64,000 nucleotides of DNA from Hahellaceae bacterium (GTDB taxonomy: Bacteria > Pseudomonadota > Gammaproteobacteria > Pseudomonadales > Oleiphilaceae). Positions 52,086-61,816 of the stretch are shown here, piece by piece. The stretch's first letter is position 1. The number at the start of each line of letters is the position of its first letter. The notes under the pieces are model-generated. The model was not told the origin of the DNA. It was given only the letters and a program-made list of their open reading frames with translations, and searched no databases. The stretch is from positions 682,001 through 746,000 of the forward strand of contig JADJWY010000023.1 in the NCBI GenBank assembly GCA_016716085.1. The letters run 5' to 3'. Made by a program: the position numbers and the translations under genes.

Positions 52086-53189
52086 TTATCCCAGCCGCAA
52101 ACGCCCCGCCAGCTGTTCCAGTTTACCTTGCAGGTGATTCAGAAAGCTGACCAGTGTTTCAGTTTCCAGCACACTACGGTCTAAGAGCTCTTCAAAGTAA
52201 GACTCCTGCTCCGGATTCAAATCAAGAAAATGCAGCGAGCTATGCACTTCCGGCAAGGTCTGTTGCAATCGGCTCAAGGCCTGGGCAACCCGACTGTCAT
52301 CCTTGCCAAAATTCTGATGGACCTCGGCAATAATGGTTTTCAGTTCATCGAACAAGAGCCGTATGAGATCGTTTCGTCGGATCGACAGCACCGCGGCCTG
52401 CAGGCCTTCAATGATAATCGCGACAATATCTTTCATGTGCCCATAGGCGACTTCGTCATGCACGGGCATATTGCGCACCAGGAAGGAACAATGCTGGTCA
52501 TTGACCATGGTCCGCGCGCCGAAATGATAGAGTCGACCCGCCTCACGCAATGCTCGGAACATTTCAGTCTCAACCTGCGTACAGGCTTCGCCGGGCGCAC
52601 TCAGCGTCAGCGTCTGGGTACCTCGCATTTCCAGGGCTGCGCTTAGCCCGAATTGTCCCATCACCTCGAAAAACGCCGTTGCCAGATCATCCTGCGTGGT
52701 ACAAGCGATGGCGCCCCGGAAGAAACTGATCACCGCTCCATAATGAGAAGACTCGGTCATTGATTGGAAGGCCGGCGACTGGGCTTCACGATTGGCTTTC
52801 GCCAATTGCCAAAGACTCTGGCTGTGTTTGATCATGCCGCCGACCTTTGCCAGTAGCTCCGTCGCCTCTACCGGGTAGATCAGACAATCATCGGCCCCAT
52901 TTTCATAGGCGCGTGCCCGACCTTCCGCATGGGCCGCCTTGAGACACAGCAAGAGTGCCGTGTGCGGGTCTGTCAGGCTTTCACGCAGACGGGCACAGTA
53001 CTCAAAGCCTTCAGCATCGGGCAGCTCCACATCAATGATGACCAGATCTGATGCCTGCGCCTCCAACCGAGCCAGACCTTCAGCGCCAGTCTCGACTACT
53101 TCAACCGTATACCCCTCTTCCAGCGGCGCGGATAGCTGGTCACTCAATTCCACATTTTCACTGATGATCAGAATCGCGGCTTTGGCCAT
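52086..53189 (-). CDS. Receiver-domain protein with divergent active site
   Basis: 367 residues. The N-terminal domain has receiver layout with Asp53 at the phospho-acceptor place (IIDVELPDAEGFEY). But the first acidic pair is Ser-Glu (LIISENVEL), the Thr/Ser site is Cys/Leu (LLLCLKAAH) and the conserved Lys is Tyr (LIYPVEATEL). A helical linker leads to a region of about 150-270 that looks GAF/sensor-like and a helical C-terminal part with ELKTIIAEVHQNF and EELLDRSVLETETLVSFL. No DNA-binding domain or membrane segment. It may act without phosphorylation. Confidence 0.8.
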   Translation of the reverse strand: MAKAAILIISENVELSDQLSAPLEEGYTVEVVETGAEGLARLEAQASDLVIIDVELPDAEGFEYCARLRESLTDPHTALLLCLKAAHAEGRARAYENGADDCLIYPVEATELLAKVGGMIKHSQSLWQLAKANREAQSPAFQSMTESSHYGAVISFFRGAIACTTQDDLATAFFEVMGQFGLSAALEMRGTQTLTLSAPGEACTQVETEMFRALREAGRLYHFGARTMVNDQHCSFLVRNMPVHDEVAYGHMKDIVAIIIEGLQAAVLSIRRNDLIRLLFDELKTIIAEVHQNFGKDDSRVAQALSRLQQTLPEVHSSLHFLDLNPEQESYFEELLDRSVLETETLVSFLNHLQGKLEQLAGRLRLG

Positions 53190-53225
53190 GCTGCCCTCAT
53201 TGCGGTATCGACATTACTATACAGT

Positions 53226-53993
53226 CTAGCTGATCATCGCGACCCGCCAACTCCAGAGCTGGTTCAGAAGGAACCGGACCCGACTTGCCTGCCGCAGGTT
53301 GTCCCGTATCTGTTCCAGAGTCTGGCTGACAAGCGGAGTTAATTCGAGGAGATCTTCAGCGCGCAGCAGGCCACTTTCAACCAGTGCTGCCCGATCCAGC
53401 CAGGGATTTCCCCTTCCGGCATATTCCCAGTCCAACACTTTTAGGCATCCCCCCTCCGCAGACGCCGAACTACTCAGCAGATTATCGGGATGCAGGTCAT
53501 GGTGTACGAGGCACTGGGAATCTTGCTGCAACCAGAAAAGTCGGGCTTCAAGTTCAGACAAACACACCGCAATGCGCTGCGTGTCAGGTAACAGGCTGCG
53601 ATAGGCCGCGATCAGACTGGCGTAATCCTGCGGCGGCGCATCATCGTGCTGGCGCAGATCATCCAGAAACCGCAGCAGGACGTCCCGATCGGCTGCGGTT
53701 GCTTTTCGGCCGGGATAATAGGGGTATAAAAACAGGCCTCTGGCAGTATCACTGGCCAGTAACTCAGGCGCCCATTCACAGCCCCGCACCGACATCAGAA
53801 TCTGCTGCTCCCGCTCGATCTCCCGTCCAGGGATGAACATTGCACCCTTGCGCACGCGAACATAGGCCTCCAGTTCCCCGCGACCACGGCACACCCGGTT
53901 GAGATGCCCGCCATCGTGCATGGGCACCCAATGCGCGTCTGGCAGGTTTAACACCTGCGACAGCTGAACGACGCTTTTATTTGCCTTAACCAT
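53226..53993 (-). CDS. Thiamine/choline kinase-like phosphotransferase
   Basis: 255 residues of the APH/choline kinase fold. The catalytic loop is LVHHDLHPDNLL and the metal-binding motif LDWEYAGRGNPWLDRA. The nucleotide-binding part is degenerate, as in thiamine kinase. It is divergent from the thiBPQ transporter by 34 bases, so thiamine kinase (ThiK, salvage of thiamine to thiamine phosphate) is the best inference, not proven by motif. Confidence 0.75.
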   Translation of the reverse strand: MVKANKSVVQLSQVLNLPDAHWVPMHDGGHLNRVCRGRGELEAYVRVRKGAMFIPGREIEREQQILMSVRGCEWAPELLASDTARGLFLYPYYPGRKATAADRDVLLRFLDDLRQHDDAPPQDYASLIAAYRSLLPDTQRIAVCLSELEARLFWLQQDSQCLVHHDLHPDNLLSSSASAEGGCLKVLDWEYAGRGNPWLDRAALVESGLLRAEDLLELTPLVSQTLEQIRDNLRQASRVRFLLNQLWSWRVAMIS

Positions 53994-54027
53994 ACCCTAG
54001 ACTGTTTTCCACTATTAAGGAGGCTGC

Positions 54028-55017
54028 ATGTTACTTCATCTTCGCACGTTCCTCGTCAGCGCCGCACTCCTGGCTTCAGGATTAAATGCGACAGCAGACA
54101 CGCTGACCGTCTATACCTATGACTCTTTTACCGGCGAATACGGTCCAGGCCCTCAGCTGGAACCGCTGTTCGAGAAACACTGCCGGTGCGATCTGGTGTT
54201 TGAGGCACTGGAAGATGGCGTCTCAATTTTGAACCGCCTCAAAATTGAAGCGGATCAGACGCAGGCCGATGTTGTGCTTGGACTGGACCAGATGCTGATG
54301 CCTGAAACCCGAAAGCTGGGCCTGCTTCAAGCCCATGGCGTCCCTCTGACGGGGCTGGAGAAGTCGCTGAACTGGACAGATGAGCAATTCCTTCCCTTCG
54401 ACCATGGCTATTTTGCCTTTATCTACAATACGGAAACGGTCAAAACCCCAGCAACCTCACTCAAGGCTCTGGTTGATTCACCCAGCCGGGTCATTTATCA
54501 GGACCCCCGCACCAGTACGCCGGGACAGGGCCTGATGAGCTGGATGGAAACCGTCTACGGCGAGGGGGCTGGGGCTGCCTGGTCGCAGCTGGCAAGCCAC
54601 ACCGTGACGGTCACCAAAGGCTGGTGGGATGCTTATAGTTTGTTCCTCAAGGGTGAAGCCGATTACGTGCTCAGTTATACCACTTCACCGGTCTATCACG
54701 CGGTGGTCGAGAATGACCAACGCTACCGGGCAGCCGTATTCAGCGAGGGGCATGTCAATCAAATCGAAGTTGCGGGCATTACCGCAACGTCCAAACACCC
54801 GGAACTGGCCCGGCATTTCCTCGCCTTTCTCATTTCACCCGAAGCCCAGGCGATTATTCCCGTGACCAACTGGATGTTACCCGTGATTCCAGATGCGAAA
54901 TTGCCAGATGCTTTTGCCGCCTTGCACTCTCATTCGATTCTTCCGGTGAACATTGAGCAGGCAGCCCCGCAACGAGCGCAATGGATTCGCCGTTGGCGCA
55001 ACGCAGTTTCACACTGA
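54028..55017 (+). CDS. thiB: Thiamine ABC transporter, periplasmic binding protein
   Basis: 329 residues with a signal peptide of about 23 residues (ending NATA). The family pattern VYTYDSFTGEYGPGP and FEALEDGVSILNRLKIE plus ADVVLGLDQ match E. coli ThiB closely. A strong ribosome binding site AAGGAGG precedes the ATG. The gap to the divergent kinase is only 34 bases, too short for a TPP riboswitch. It overlaps thiP by 37 bases. Confidence 0.95.
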   Translation: MLLHLRTFLVSAALLASGLNATADTLTVYTYDSFTGEYGPGPQLEPLFEKHCRCDLVFEALEDGVSILNRLKIEADQTQADVVLGLDQMLMPETRKLGLLQAHGVPLTGLEKSLNWTDEQFLPFDHGYFAFIYNTETVKTPATSLKALVDSPSRVIYQDPRTSTPGQGLMSWMETVYGEGAGAAWSQLASHTVTVTKGWWDAYSLFLKGEADYVLSYTTSPVYHAVVENDQRYRAAVFSEGHVNQIEVAGITATSKHPELARHFLAFLISPEAQAIIPVTNWMLPVIPDAKLPDAFAALHSHSILPVNIEQAAPQRAQWIRRWRNAVSH

Positions 55018-56558
55018 TTGGTGGTCTGGGACTCGGTCTGGCACTGACAACCACGCTGACGGCGCTGTCGGGGCTTCTGTTGCGGCTGGACGCACTGGAC
55101 GTCCGCGTGCTGTTCAGCGACCCGTACCTGTCAAACGTGCTTTTTTTTACGCTCTGGCAAGCGCTCCTGAGTACGATTATCTGTCTGATTTTGGCCGTCC
55201 CACTGGCCAGGGCCCTGCAACACAGCGCGTCACCTCGTCTTCGCCGGTGGCTGTTCAGTCTGTCCCTGGTGGCGTTTACACTGCCGACGCTGGTTCTCGT
55301 GTCCGGACTGATCAGCCTGCTGGGTCAACAGAGTCTGCTGAGTGGGTGGCTACGTTCCTATCTGCCCCAATGGTCCATCTATGGCTTGGATGGCATTCTG
55401 ATCGCGCATGTCTATCTAAACCTGCCTTTTGCCGTAAGGGTTCTGACACTGAACCTGGATCAACTCCCTTCACCTGCTCAGCGCTTGACCCGGCAAATGC
55501 GGCTAAGCCTCTGGCAGCGACTTCGCTGGTTGGAATGGCCGCATCTCAGAAGTGCGCTGAGTGGTGTGGCCTGCCTCATTTTCATACTTTGCTTCAATAG
55601 TTTTGCCATTGTCCTCACGCTGGGAGGGGGGCCTGCGGCGACGACACTGGAAGTCGCTATTTACCAGGCCCTGAAATACCACTTTGACCTGAATGAGGCA
55701 CTACTGCTCTGCTGGCTGCAGCTCCTGATCGTCGGCACCTGTCTGGTCTGGATGAATCGACTCGGCAAGGTTCAGTGGCTGACACGGCCCGTCAGGGTGG
55801 CATCAGACCATCACGGTGGGTCCGGCCAACGCGTCGGGACGCTCCTGCTCATCGTGTATGGGATCTTTCTGCTGACGCCGCCGCTCAGCCTTCTTCTGGA
55901 GGTGAGCCAGGTCAAGGTGACTCAAGCGCTGCTTGTCGCGCTGGGAAAGGCTCTGCTGAACTCGGCAGGGATCGCAACGACAGCGACGGCACTCGCCCTT
56001 ATTCTTGGCTGGACGCTACTGCTGTTGCCCCGCGCCGCTCGCCAGAAGGCCCACCCTCGCGGGCTTGGGCTGCTTGAATGGCTGAGCCTGCATACCCTGC
56101 CCTTTCCCGCCATGGTGCTCTGCGTCGGTCTTTATGTGGTGCTGATTGCCTCCGGCCTCTACACGGCCTTTAGCCTGCCAGCATTGATCTGGATAAATGC
56201 TCTACTGGTAACCCCCTTTGTCGTCACCCAACTCAAAGCCCCCCTGTATGCGTATGACGACCAGTACACCCGCCTGATCCAGAATTGGCGTCCAGGCACA
56301 GTGCAGCGCGGCTGGCTGGAATGGCGCGCAATTCGAGGTCAGTTACCGGCCCTGGCATGCCTTGCTGCGCTGTTGATTCTGGGAGATGTCGCAGTTTTTG
56401 CTATTTTCGGAAGCCCCGAGTGGATTACACTACCGTGGTTGATTTACCAGTATGCGGGAAGCTATCGGCTGCAGGAAGCGGCACTGGCCTCCCTGGTGCT
56501 ACTGATGATCAGTGGACTGCTGGTCTACCGTCTGGAGGGAGGGAACCGTCATGCTTGA
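54981..56558 (+). CDS. thiP: Thiamine ABC transporter, permease
   Basis: 525-residue inner-membrane permease made of two fused halves, each with a binding-protein-dependent transport motif (the EAA-like loops lie near TRQMRLSLWQRLRWLEWPHL and IQNWRPGTVQRGWLEWRAIR). About twelve hydrophobic segments. The start within the end of thiB suggests coupled translation. The thiQ start lies 8 bases before its end. Confidence 0.94.
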   Translation: MDSPLAQRSFTLIGGLGLGLALTTTLTALSGLLLRLDALDVRVLFSDPYLSNVLFFTLWQALLSTIICLILAVPLARALQHSASPRLRRWLFSLSLVAFTLPTLVLVSGLISLLGQQSLLSGWLRSYLPQWSIYGLDGILIAHVYLNLPFAVRVLTLNLDQLPSPAQRLTRQMRLSLWQRLRWLEWPHLRSALSGVACLIFILCFNSFAIVLTLGGGPAATTLEVAIYQALKYHFDLNEALLLCWLQLLIVGTCLVWMNRLGKVQWLTRPVRVASDHHGGSGQRVGTLLLIVYGIFLLTPPLSLLLEVSQVKVTQALLVALGKALLNSAGIATTATALALILGWTLLLLPRAARQKAHPRGLGLLEWLSLHTLPFPAMVLCVGLYVVLIASGLYTAFSLPALIWINALLVTPFVVTQLKAPLYAYDDQYTRLIQNWRPGTVQRGWLEWRAIRGQLPALACLAALLILGDVAVFAIFGSPEWITLPWLIYQYAGSYRLQEAALASLVLLMISGLLVYRLEGGNRHA

Positions 56559-57195
56559 AGTGGATCAGCTCGTGGTCGAACGCGGGCCATTACTATTTAA
56601 CTTTCACTTTACTTTGCCAACCCACCACATTCTGCTGGTCACTGGCCCCAGTGGGGCTGGAAAGTCTACGCTTCTGGACACGCTGGCCGGTTTTCTGCGT
56701 CCGCGCAGCGGGAGTATTCGCTGGAATCGACGGGCTATTCACGGGCTCACACCCGAGCGCCGCCCCGTGACCTCACTGTTTCAGGCCAACAACCTGTTCG
56801 AGCATCTGAGCATCCAACAAAATCTGAGACTGGCGCTGGGCAAAAACGCCGACGCCGACTGGATGACCGCCCTGAAGGCGCTGGATCTGGAGTCGCACCT
56901 GGACAAAGTGCCCGGGCAGCTCTCCGGTGGACAGCGCCAACGTGTTGCGCTGATTACGACCGTGCTGCGCCCGGAACCCCTCGTACTCATGGACGAACCC
57001 TTCTCAGAGCTGGACTCGCTCACGCGAAGCCGTGTCATCGAATGGTGCCAGCGACAGTTCGTCAGTGGCGGGAAAACGGTGGTGCTGGTGAGTCATCATC
57101 AGGATGACATCGACCAACTAAAATCACTCCCCCATCAACTCCTGAGCGTATCCCCCACCACTTTAACCTCGAGTGGTTTCAAGGTATCCAGGTGA
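56551..57195 (+). CDS. thiQ: Thiamine ABC transporter, ATPase
   Basis: 214-residue ATP-binding subunit: Walker A GPSGAGKST (32-40), signature LSGGQRQR, Walker B LVLMDEP, and the His in VSHHQDD. The ATG at 56551 is chosen by the family start MLEVDQLVVE and the thiP overlap. Its last 61 bases lie antisense to the end of the mechanosensitive channel gene. Confidence 0.95.
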   Translation: MLEVDQLVVERGPLLFNFHFTLPTHHILLVTGPSGAGKSTLLDTLAGFLRPRSGSIRWNRRAIHGLTPERRPVTSLFQANNLFEHLSIQQNLRLALGKNADADWMTALKALDLESHLDKVPGQLSGGQRQRVALITTVLRPEPLVLMDEPFSELDSLTRSRVIEWCQRQFVSGGKTVVLVSHHQDDIDQLKSLPHQLLSVSPTTLTSSGFKVSR

Positions 57196-60100
57196 ATATC
57201 CCGCTGCGGGAATGCGATCGCAATCTCTGCCTCATTCAACGCTTTATAGATTCGCGTATGCAATTCGCTGATCGTCGGCAGACGATACTCTAACTTGGCG
57301 ACATAGGCTCTCAGGCTGATGATCAGTGCATTATCCCCGAGCGTTTCGAAAAAGACCGAGGGCGCCGGGTCCACCATAACATTGGTCTGGGTTTTGACCA
57401 GCTCATGCACAATCGCCATGGCCTTTTCCACATCCGAGCCGTAGGCGATCCCCACCTTCAGGTAGATGCGAGTGGTCTGATCTGACAGGGTCCAGTTGAG
57501 CAAGCGTCCGGTAATGAACTCTTTGTTGGGGACCAACAACTCTTTCTGATCCCAGTTGCGTATCGTCGTGGCGCGAATATTGATTTTGGTTACCACCCCA
57601 TCCGTATCGCCCACCGTGACCACATCACCCACACGTATCGGACGTTCAAACAGGATGATCAGGCCTGAGATAAAGTTAGCGACAATCTCCTGCAAACCAA
57701 AACCGATACCCACCGACAATGCCGCTGCTAACCACTGGATCTGTGACCAGCTCATGCCAATGGTTCCGAAGGTGACGAGAATCCCCACCGCTGCAATGAC
57801 ATAACCGGACAGGGTTTTGACGGTATAGAGGCCACCCGCACTCAGATTCAGGCGCTGCAATAGAATGAATTCAAGCAGCGCCGGAACGCGTTTGGCCGCC
57901 AGGGCGGTCACCGCAACGATCAGCAAGGCCAGCCCCAGGTCGAAGATCGTGACCGGTACCTGAACCTCATTACCCCCCACCATATCGGTGTATTCCCAGA
58001 GCGAAAACTCATCCAGCACACTGAAGGCAGGCAGAATTTCCGCCCAGATGAACCAGATACCCGTGGCACCGCAGATGGCGAGGACGGTATTAAGCAGCTC
58101 CCGCCCCCCTTTGCTCACCGCTTCAAGGTCAATTTTGGGTTCTTCAACCTCCAGCTGGGATTCGAAGCTGGACACATCATCCGCGGGCCCCTCCGCCGCC
58201 TTTTGCCGCATGGCGGCGCGACGCTCCAGTGCGTTTTGATAGGCCAGTTTGCGTTGCGCCAGCAACAACCAGCGCATGACCATCTGATGCGTCACCACCA
58301 GGACGATAACAAAGCTAAACGTATCCAGGAAGCGTAAACATAGCGTACTGGCCGTGTAGAGGTAGCCCATCAAACCCACGATGGCCAGGACCAAAGGGCC
58401 TACAAAGAAAAGAACACGCAGCACGCGGTGTGAGCTCGTTTTTAACCCTACCGTAAGGCTCTTAACCGGTTCAGCAGTCTCGCTCGGTGCAGGTGTATGA
58501 TCACCCGACAGCAGTGAAAGCAGCAGGTAGGAAAAGATCAGCATGGTCACCATGAAGGTCAGGTGTGTGAGGCCTGCGGCAGCCGATCCAAAATCATAAT
58601 TGACTAAAAAGATGGCAACTAACAACACGGGGACGAAGCCATACAGCAGCTTGTTATAGGCCATCGCCTGCGCATCGACAATACGATCTTTCCATTTGAA
58701 ATGGGCACGGAAGACACCCTCCGATTTCGAAAGCTGTCTCAGGAACTGCAGGAAGAAAAGGAAGCGACCAATATCCCAGAACGCGGGCCCTGCGGCGGTC
58801 GCCAGTTTACCCAGACCATCGGTTGACTGCAGCACAATACCCAGCAGCATCAGGAGTGAAGCCAGGGGTAAAGCCAGGACCGCAGACCATACCAAGGCTC
58901 TCACGGTATACAGAAAGTGATCTGTCGTGAGTCGTTTAAGGGGAACGGCGCTCGCTTTGACACGCTCGCGGATCGCCCGTCGTTCACGCAAAAATACCAA
59001 CAGGACAACAACATAGACAATGCTTGCCCACCAGTGCGACTGAGCGACCACGCCCATATCCTTAAAAAAGCGCTCCCAAAGAGAAAGACTTGAAAACACC
59101 AGCACCTGACTGGGAATGCCGGTTAGCATTGGGAGGTCAATGGCCTGGGAGCTGCGAATCCATAGTAAGCGCTCAGTGATAAAGCCGCGGTATTCATCGA
59201 TCCGCTCGCGTAGCTGGCGTAACGCGAAATCCAGATCACTTAAAGCCTGCAAGTAGTTCTGATCAGCCAGGACCATGCGGTCCAAAAGTTTACGCCGTTT
59301 TTCCAGCAGGTCCAGGTATTCATCATGGACGGCTGCCGCGTCCACAGGCTCAATGGACTTGAGCTTTTCCTCAGCCACCTTCCGTGGCACCCTTAGGCTC
59401 TGGCGCTCTTCCTCATGCTGTATCTGACGCAGTCCGACTTCAGCAATTTTCTTTTGACTGACGAGATTCTGGGCACTTTGATAGGCCACGCCCGAGAGAC
59501 GACGACGCTCCTCCAGCAGCACCTGCCCCAAGGCCTGACTCAGGCCCGCCACCTCGATCTTCTGACGGGTGCGTTCGAATTCACTGGCCAGCCGGGCCAT
59601 TTGCTCATTGATCTGCACGGTGGAGGCAGACGCATCCGAGATGCGGTTGGTTGTTTCCACCAAAATATTGCTCAGGCTCGCATTGCGGGTGGCAACCTCC
59701 CGGATAATCGGCACCTGGGACTCAAGCTGAGCTGCGTCTTCAAGACTTTGTTGACGGTAAGTCTCAGCGTCGGCCGTGCGTAACTCTGCCAATTTACTCT
59801 CTTTAAGGGTGAGCTCCTGAGAGGCAAAATCCAGAAGCATGGTTTTCTGGCTTATTTGAATTCGGGACCACTCCTGTTGCACCGGGTTACTGGCAAGCTC
59901 CTTTTCCAGTACCTGACGCTTAGCCACACTTAAACGGTGGCGAATTTCGGAGGCCCATTCCCGGGCCATTCGATCAACATCGCTGGCGCCTTTGGCATTG
60001 ACCGCCATAGACTCTTTGGCTGCATCCTTTTGTTCATATAGAGCCTGCAACTCAGTCCGAATGACGGCTGGCCGCTCTTTCTGATTCAGATACAGTTCCT

Positions 60101-60524
60101 TAAGATCCGCCAATTCAGTATTCAGCAATGCCACCCGACTGGAGGTTCGACTGACGTTTTGTTGCAGCGTATCGAGCGACATATTACTCAGCTCGCTTAA
60201 CGCAAAGGCTGGAGGGTTTCGCTCCAGGCGCTTGATTTCGGACTCCGTGGTATGAATACGATTTGGCAGACTGTCGAGCATGGCCTCGAAGTCCCTGGCC
60301 TTCTGGTCCAGTTCGCTGATCTGGCGCAAATCGTTCAGCATCTGATCCAACTGCTCTTTCAGCTCCGTCTTGCGGGACTCCGACAGGCTCTCATTGGTTT
60401 CAAGGGTGCTGAGCGCTCTCTCGATCTGCTTGGCGGTCACCTCAGACCTGACATGGCCCGCCAGCATCAGCAGGCAAACCAAGGTAAGCAGATACAAAGT
60501 TGAACGATGGCGAAAAAACGTCAT
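57135..60524 (-). CDS. Large mechanosensitive channel, MscK/MscM (KefA/YjeP) family
   Basis: 1129 residues. Signal peptide at about 1-27, then a periplasmic coiled-coil-rich region to about residue 480, a block of about eight membrane segments (500-890), and the C-terminal MscS core: pore helix with GIGFGLQEIVANFISGLIILFERPIRVGDVV, followed by the beta domain (VTKINIRATTIRNWDQKELLVPN) and the alpha/beta tail. It opens under membrane tension to release solutes. MscK and MscM cannot be told apart with certainty. Confidence 0.9.
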   Translation of the reverse strand: MTFFRHRSTLYLLTLVCLLMLAGHVRSEVTAKQIERALSTLETNESLSESRKTELKEQLDQMLNDLRQISELDQKARDFEAMLDSLPNRIHTTESEIKRLERNPPAFALSELSNMSLDTLQQNVSRTSSRVALLNTELADLKELYLNQKERPAVIRTELQALYEQKDAAKESMAVNAKGASDVDRMAREWASEIRHRLSVAKRQVLEKELASNPVQQEWSRIQISQKTMLLDFASQELTLKESKLAELRTADAETYRQQSLEDAAQLESQVPIIREVATRNASLSNILVETTNRISDASASTVQINEQMARLASEFERTRQKIEVAGLSQALGQVLLEERRRLSGVAYQSAQNLVSQKKIAEVGLRQIQHEEERQSLRVPRKVAEEKLKSIEPVDAAAVHDEYLDLLEKRRKLLDRMVLADQNYLQALSDLDFALRQLRERIDEYRGFITERLLWIRSSQAIDLPMLTGIPSQVLVFSSLSLWERFFKDMGVVAQSHWWASIVYVVVLLVFLRERRAIRERVKASAVPLKRLTTDHFLYTVRALVWSAVLALPLASLLMLLGIVLQSTDGLGKLATAAGPAFWDIGRFLFFLQFLRQLSKSEGVFRAHFKWKDRIVDAQAMAYNKLLYGFVPVLLVAIFLVNYDFGSAAAGLTHLTFMVTMLIFSYLLLSLLSGDHTPAPSETAEPVKSLTVGLKTSSHRVLRVLFFVGPLVLAIVGLMGYLYTASTLCLRFLDTFSFVIVLVVTHQMVMRWLLLAQRKLAYQNALERRAAMRQKAAEGPADDVSSFESQLEVEEPKIDLEAVSKGGRELLNTVLAICGATGIWFIWAEILPAFSVLDEFSLWEYTDMVGGNEVQVPVTIFDLGLALLIVAVTALAAKRVPALLEFILLQRLNLSAGGLYTVKTLSGYVIAAVGILVTFGTIGMSWSQIQWLAAALSVGIGFGLQEIVANFISGLIILFERPIRVGDVVTVGDTDGVVTKINIRATTIRNWDQKELLVPNKEFITGRLLNWTLSDQTTRIYLKVGIAYGSDVEKAMAIVHELVKTQTNVMVDPAPSVFFETLGDNALIISLRAYVAKLEYRLPTISELHTRIYKALNEAEIAIAFPQRDIHLDTLKPLEVKVVGDTLRS

Positions 60525-60599
60525 AAAGGCACCCTAGGGAAAGACGCTGCGGAAAAACAGGGCACTATCCTAGCCGGAAGGCCTTAAGGGTGGAAGTTC

Positions 60600-61736
60600 T
60601 CAACGATTACCGATAAGAAATTCTTCGATCTGTCCGGCTTTTTTTTGAGCATCTGTATACCCTTGCCGGACCAGTTCACGACAGAACTCCCGATCAAACA
60701 GCAAGTAGCTGGCCAGGCTGACACCCCCCTCTCCATGCTGCAGGTTATGCCCCATGATGCGGCGAATGATGGCGGGCAGTCGCCCCATGTGCTTGCGGGC
60801 AATGTCATAAATGGGTCGCGTCGGTGAGATTTCGATAAATGGGACATGGCGAACATCGACGGGAAGGTTCAGACGCCGTACATCCGGAACTTCCGCCAGC
60901 AGCGTGTTGGTGAGACTCAGGCGTTCAATATCGAACTCCAGTGTGTCGAGGAACATGCCATTCAGAACATTCTCCATAATTTGCCCCATGTTGGGGTAAT
61001 GTTCACTGTCCTTGCGAAGCGGGTGATGGGTGCGATTGGCACTCACGCCGACAATGATTAATTTGTCTGCGCCCAGATGCAGGGCCGGACTCAGGTGCGC
61101 CATCTGGCGGGTAGCGCCATCCCCAAAATATTCACGGTGGAGTCGTATCGGCGGAAAAATTGTCGGAATGGCAGCCGAGGCCATAATATGATCAACCGTC
61201 AAGGTATCACGCACCCCCGTGCGCTGCTCCAGCGCCCAATTATTGACGTCGGACTGCGCCTCAAAGAAACAGATATTCCGTCCCGAGGTGTACCCGCAGG
61301 CATTGACACCCACGCCATGCAGTTGTCCGCTGGCGATGGCCTCCCGAACCTGTTCAAAACGCAGATGTTCACTGAGCAATTCCCGCAGGGGCGCGTTGTT
61401 GAGCATGGCAGCCTGCTGGGGACTGGACTCACCGAGCAAGGCGCCCTGCAGGAAACGGGTCATACTCGAAGACAAGCCCAGAAAGTCCGACCGGTAAATC
61501 TGCTCGTGCTCGATGCTGCTCCAGATCTGGTCCATGCGTTCGACCGCATGGTTGAATATGGCCCCACCGCCGGCTAACAAAATGGCGTTGATCGCACCCG
61601 CCGAGGTGCCTGTAATCACATCAAACGGATAAGCCAGTCCAGGCAGCATGTGGGAAATCGCCTTGAGCACGCCAACCTGATAGGCGGCACGCGCGCCGCC
61701 TCCGGTGAGCACCAGTCCAATTCTGGGTTTTGCCAT
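60600..61736 (-). CDS. Patatin-like phospholipase
   Basis: 378-residue lipid acyl hydrolase. The oxyanion motif LVLTGGGARAAYQVGVL lies at the N-terminus, the nucleophile Ser45 in GTSAG, and the catalytic Asp in GDGATRQ, forming the Ser-Asp dyad. A C-terminal DUF3336-like helical part (LLFDREFCRELVRQGY) is present. There is no signal peptide or beta-barrel domain, so it is not of the secreted type V kind. It diverges from the HD-GYP gene by 80 bases. Confidence 0.92.
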   Translation of the reverse strand: MAKPRIGLVLTGGGARAAYQVGVLKAISHMLPGLAYPFDVITGTSAGAINAILLAGGGAIFNHAVERMDQIWSSIEHEQIYRSDFLGLSSSMTRFLQGALLGESSPQQAAMLNNAPLRELLSEHLRFEQVREAIASGQLHGVGVNACGYTSGRNICFFEAQSDVNNWALEQRTGVRDTLTVDHIMASAAIPTIFPPIRLHREYFGDGATRQMAHLSPALHLGADKLIIVGVSANRTHHPLRKDSEHYPNMGQIMENVLNGMFLDTLEFDIERLSLTNTLLAEVPDVRRLNLPVDVRHVPFIEISPTRPIYDIARKHMGRLPAIIRRIMGHNLQHGEGGVSLASYLLFDREFCRELVRQGYTDAQKKAGQIEEFLIGNR

Positions 61737-61816
61737 GTTCTATCCCCCCTCTGACCTGCGGCATCCGGTCCCTTCTGTTATGCTGGTAACTTAACAGAAG
61801 ACTTTTCAGGTTTACC

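Noticed and set aside
53994..54027. TPP riboswitch upstream of thiB
   Set aside because: The gap is only 34 bases, too short for the aptamer, and no THI-box-like sequence was seen there.
54953..55600. 215-codon open frame overlapping thiB and thiP
   Set aside because: Another frame of the thiP coding sequence; thiP is supported by membrane segments and by its place between thiB and thiQ.
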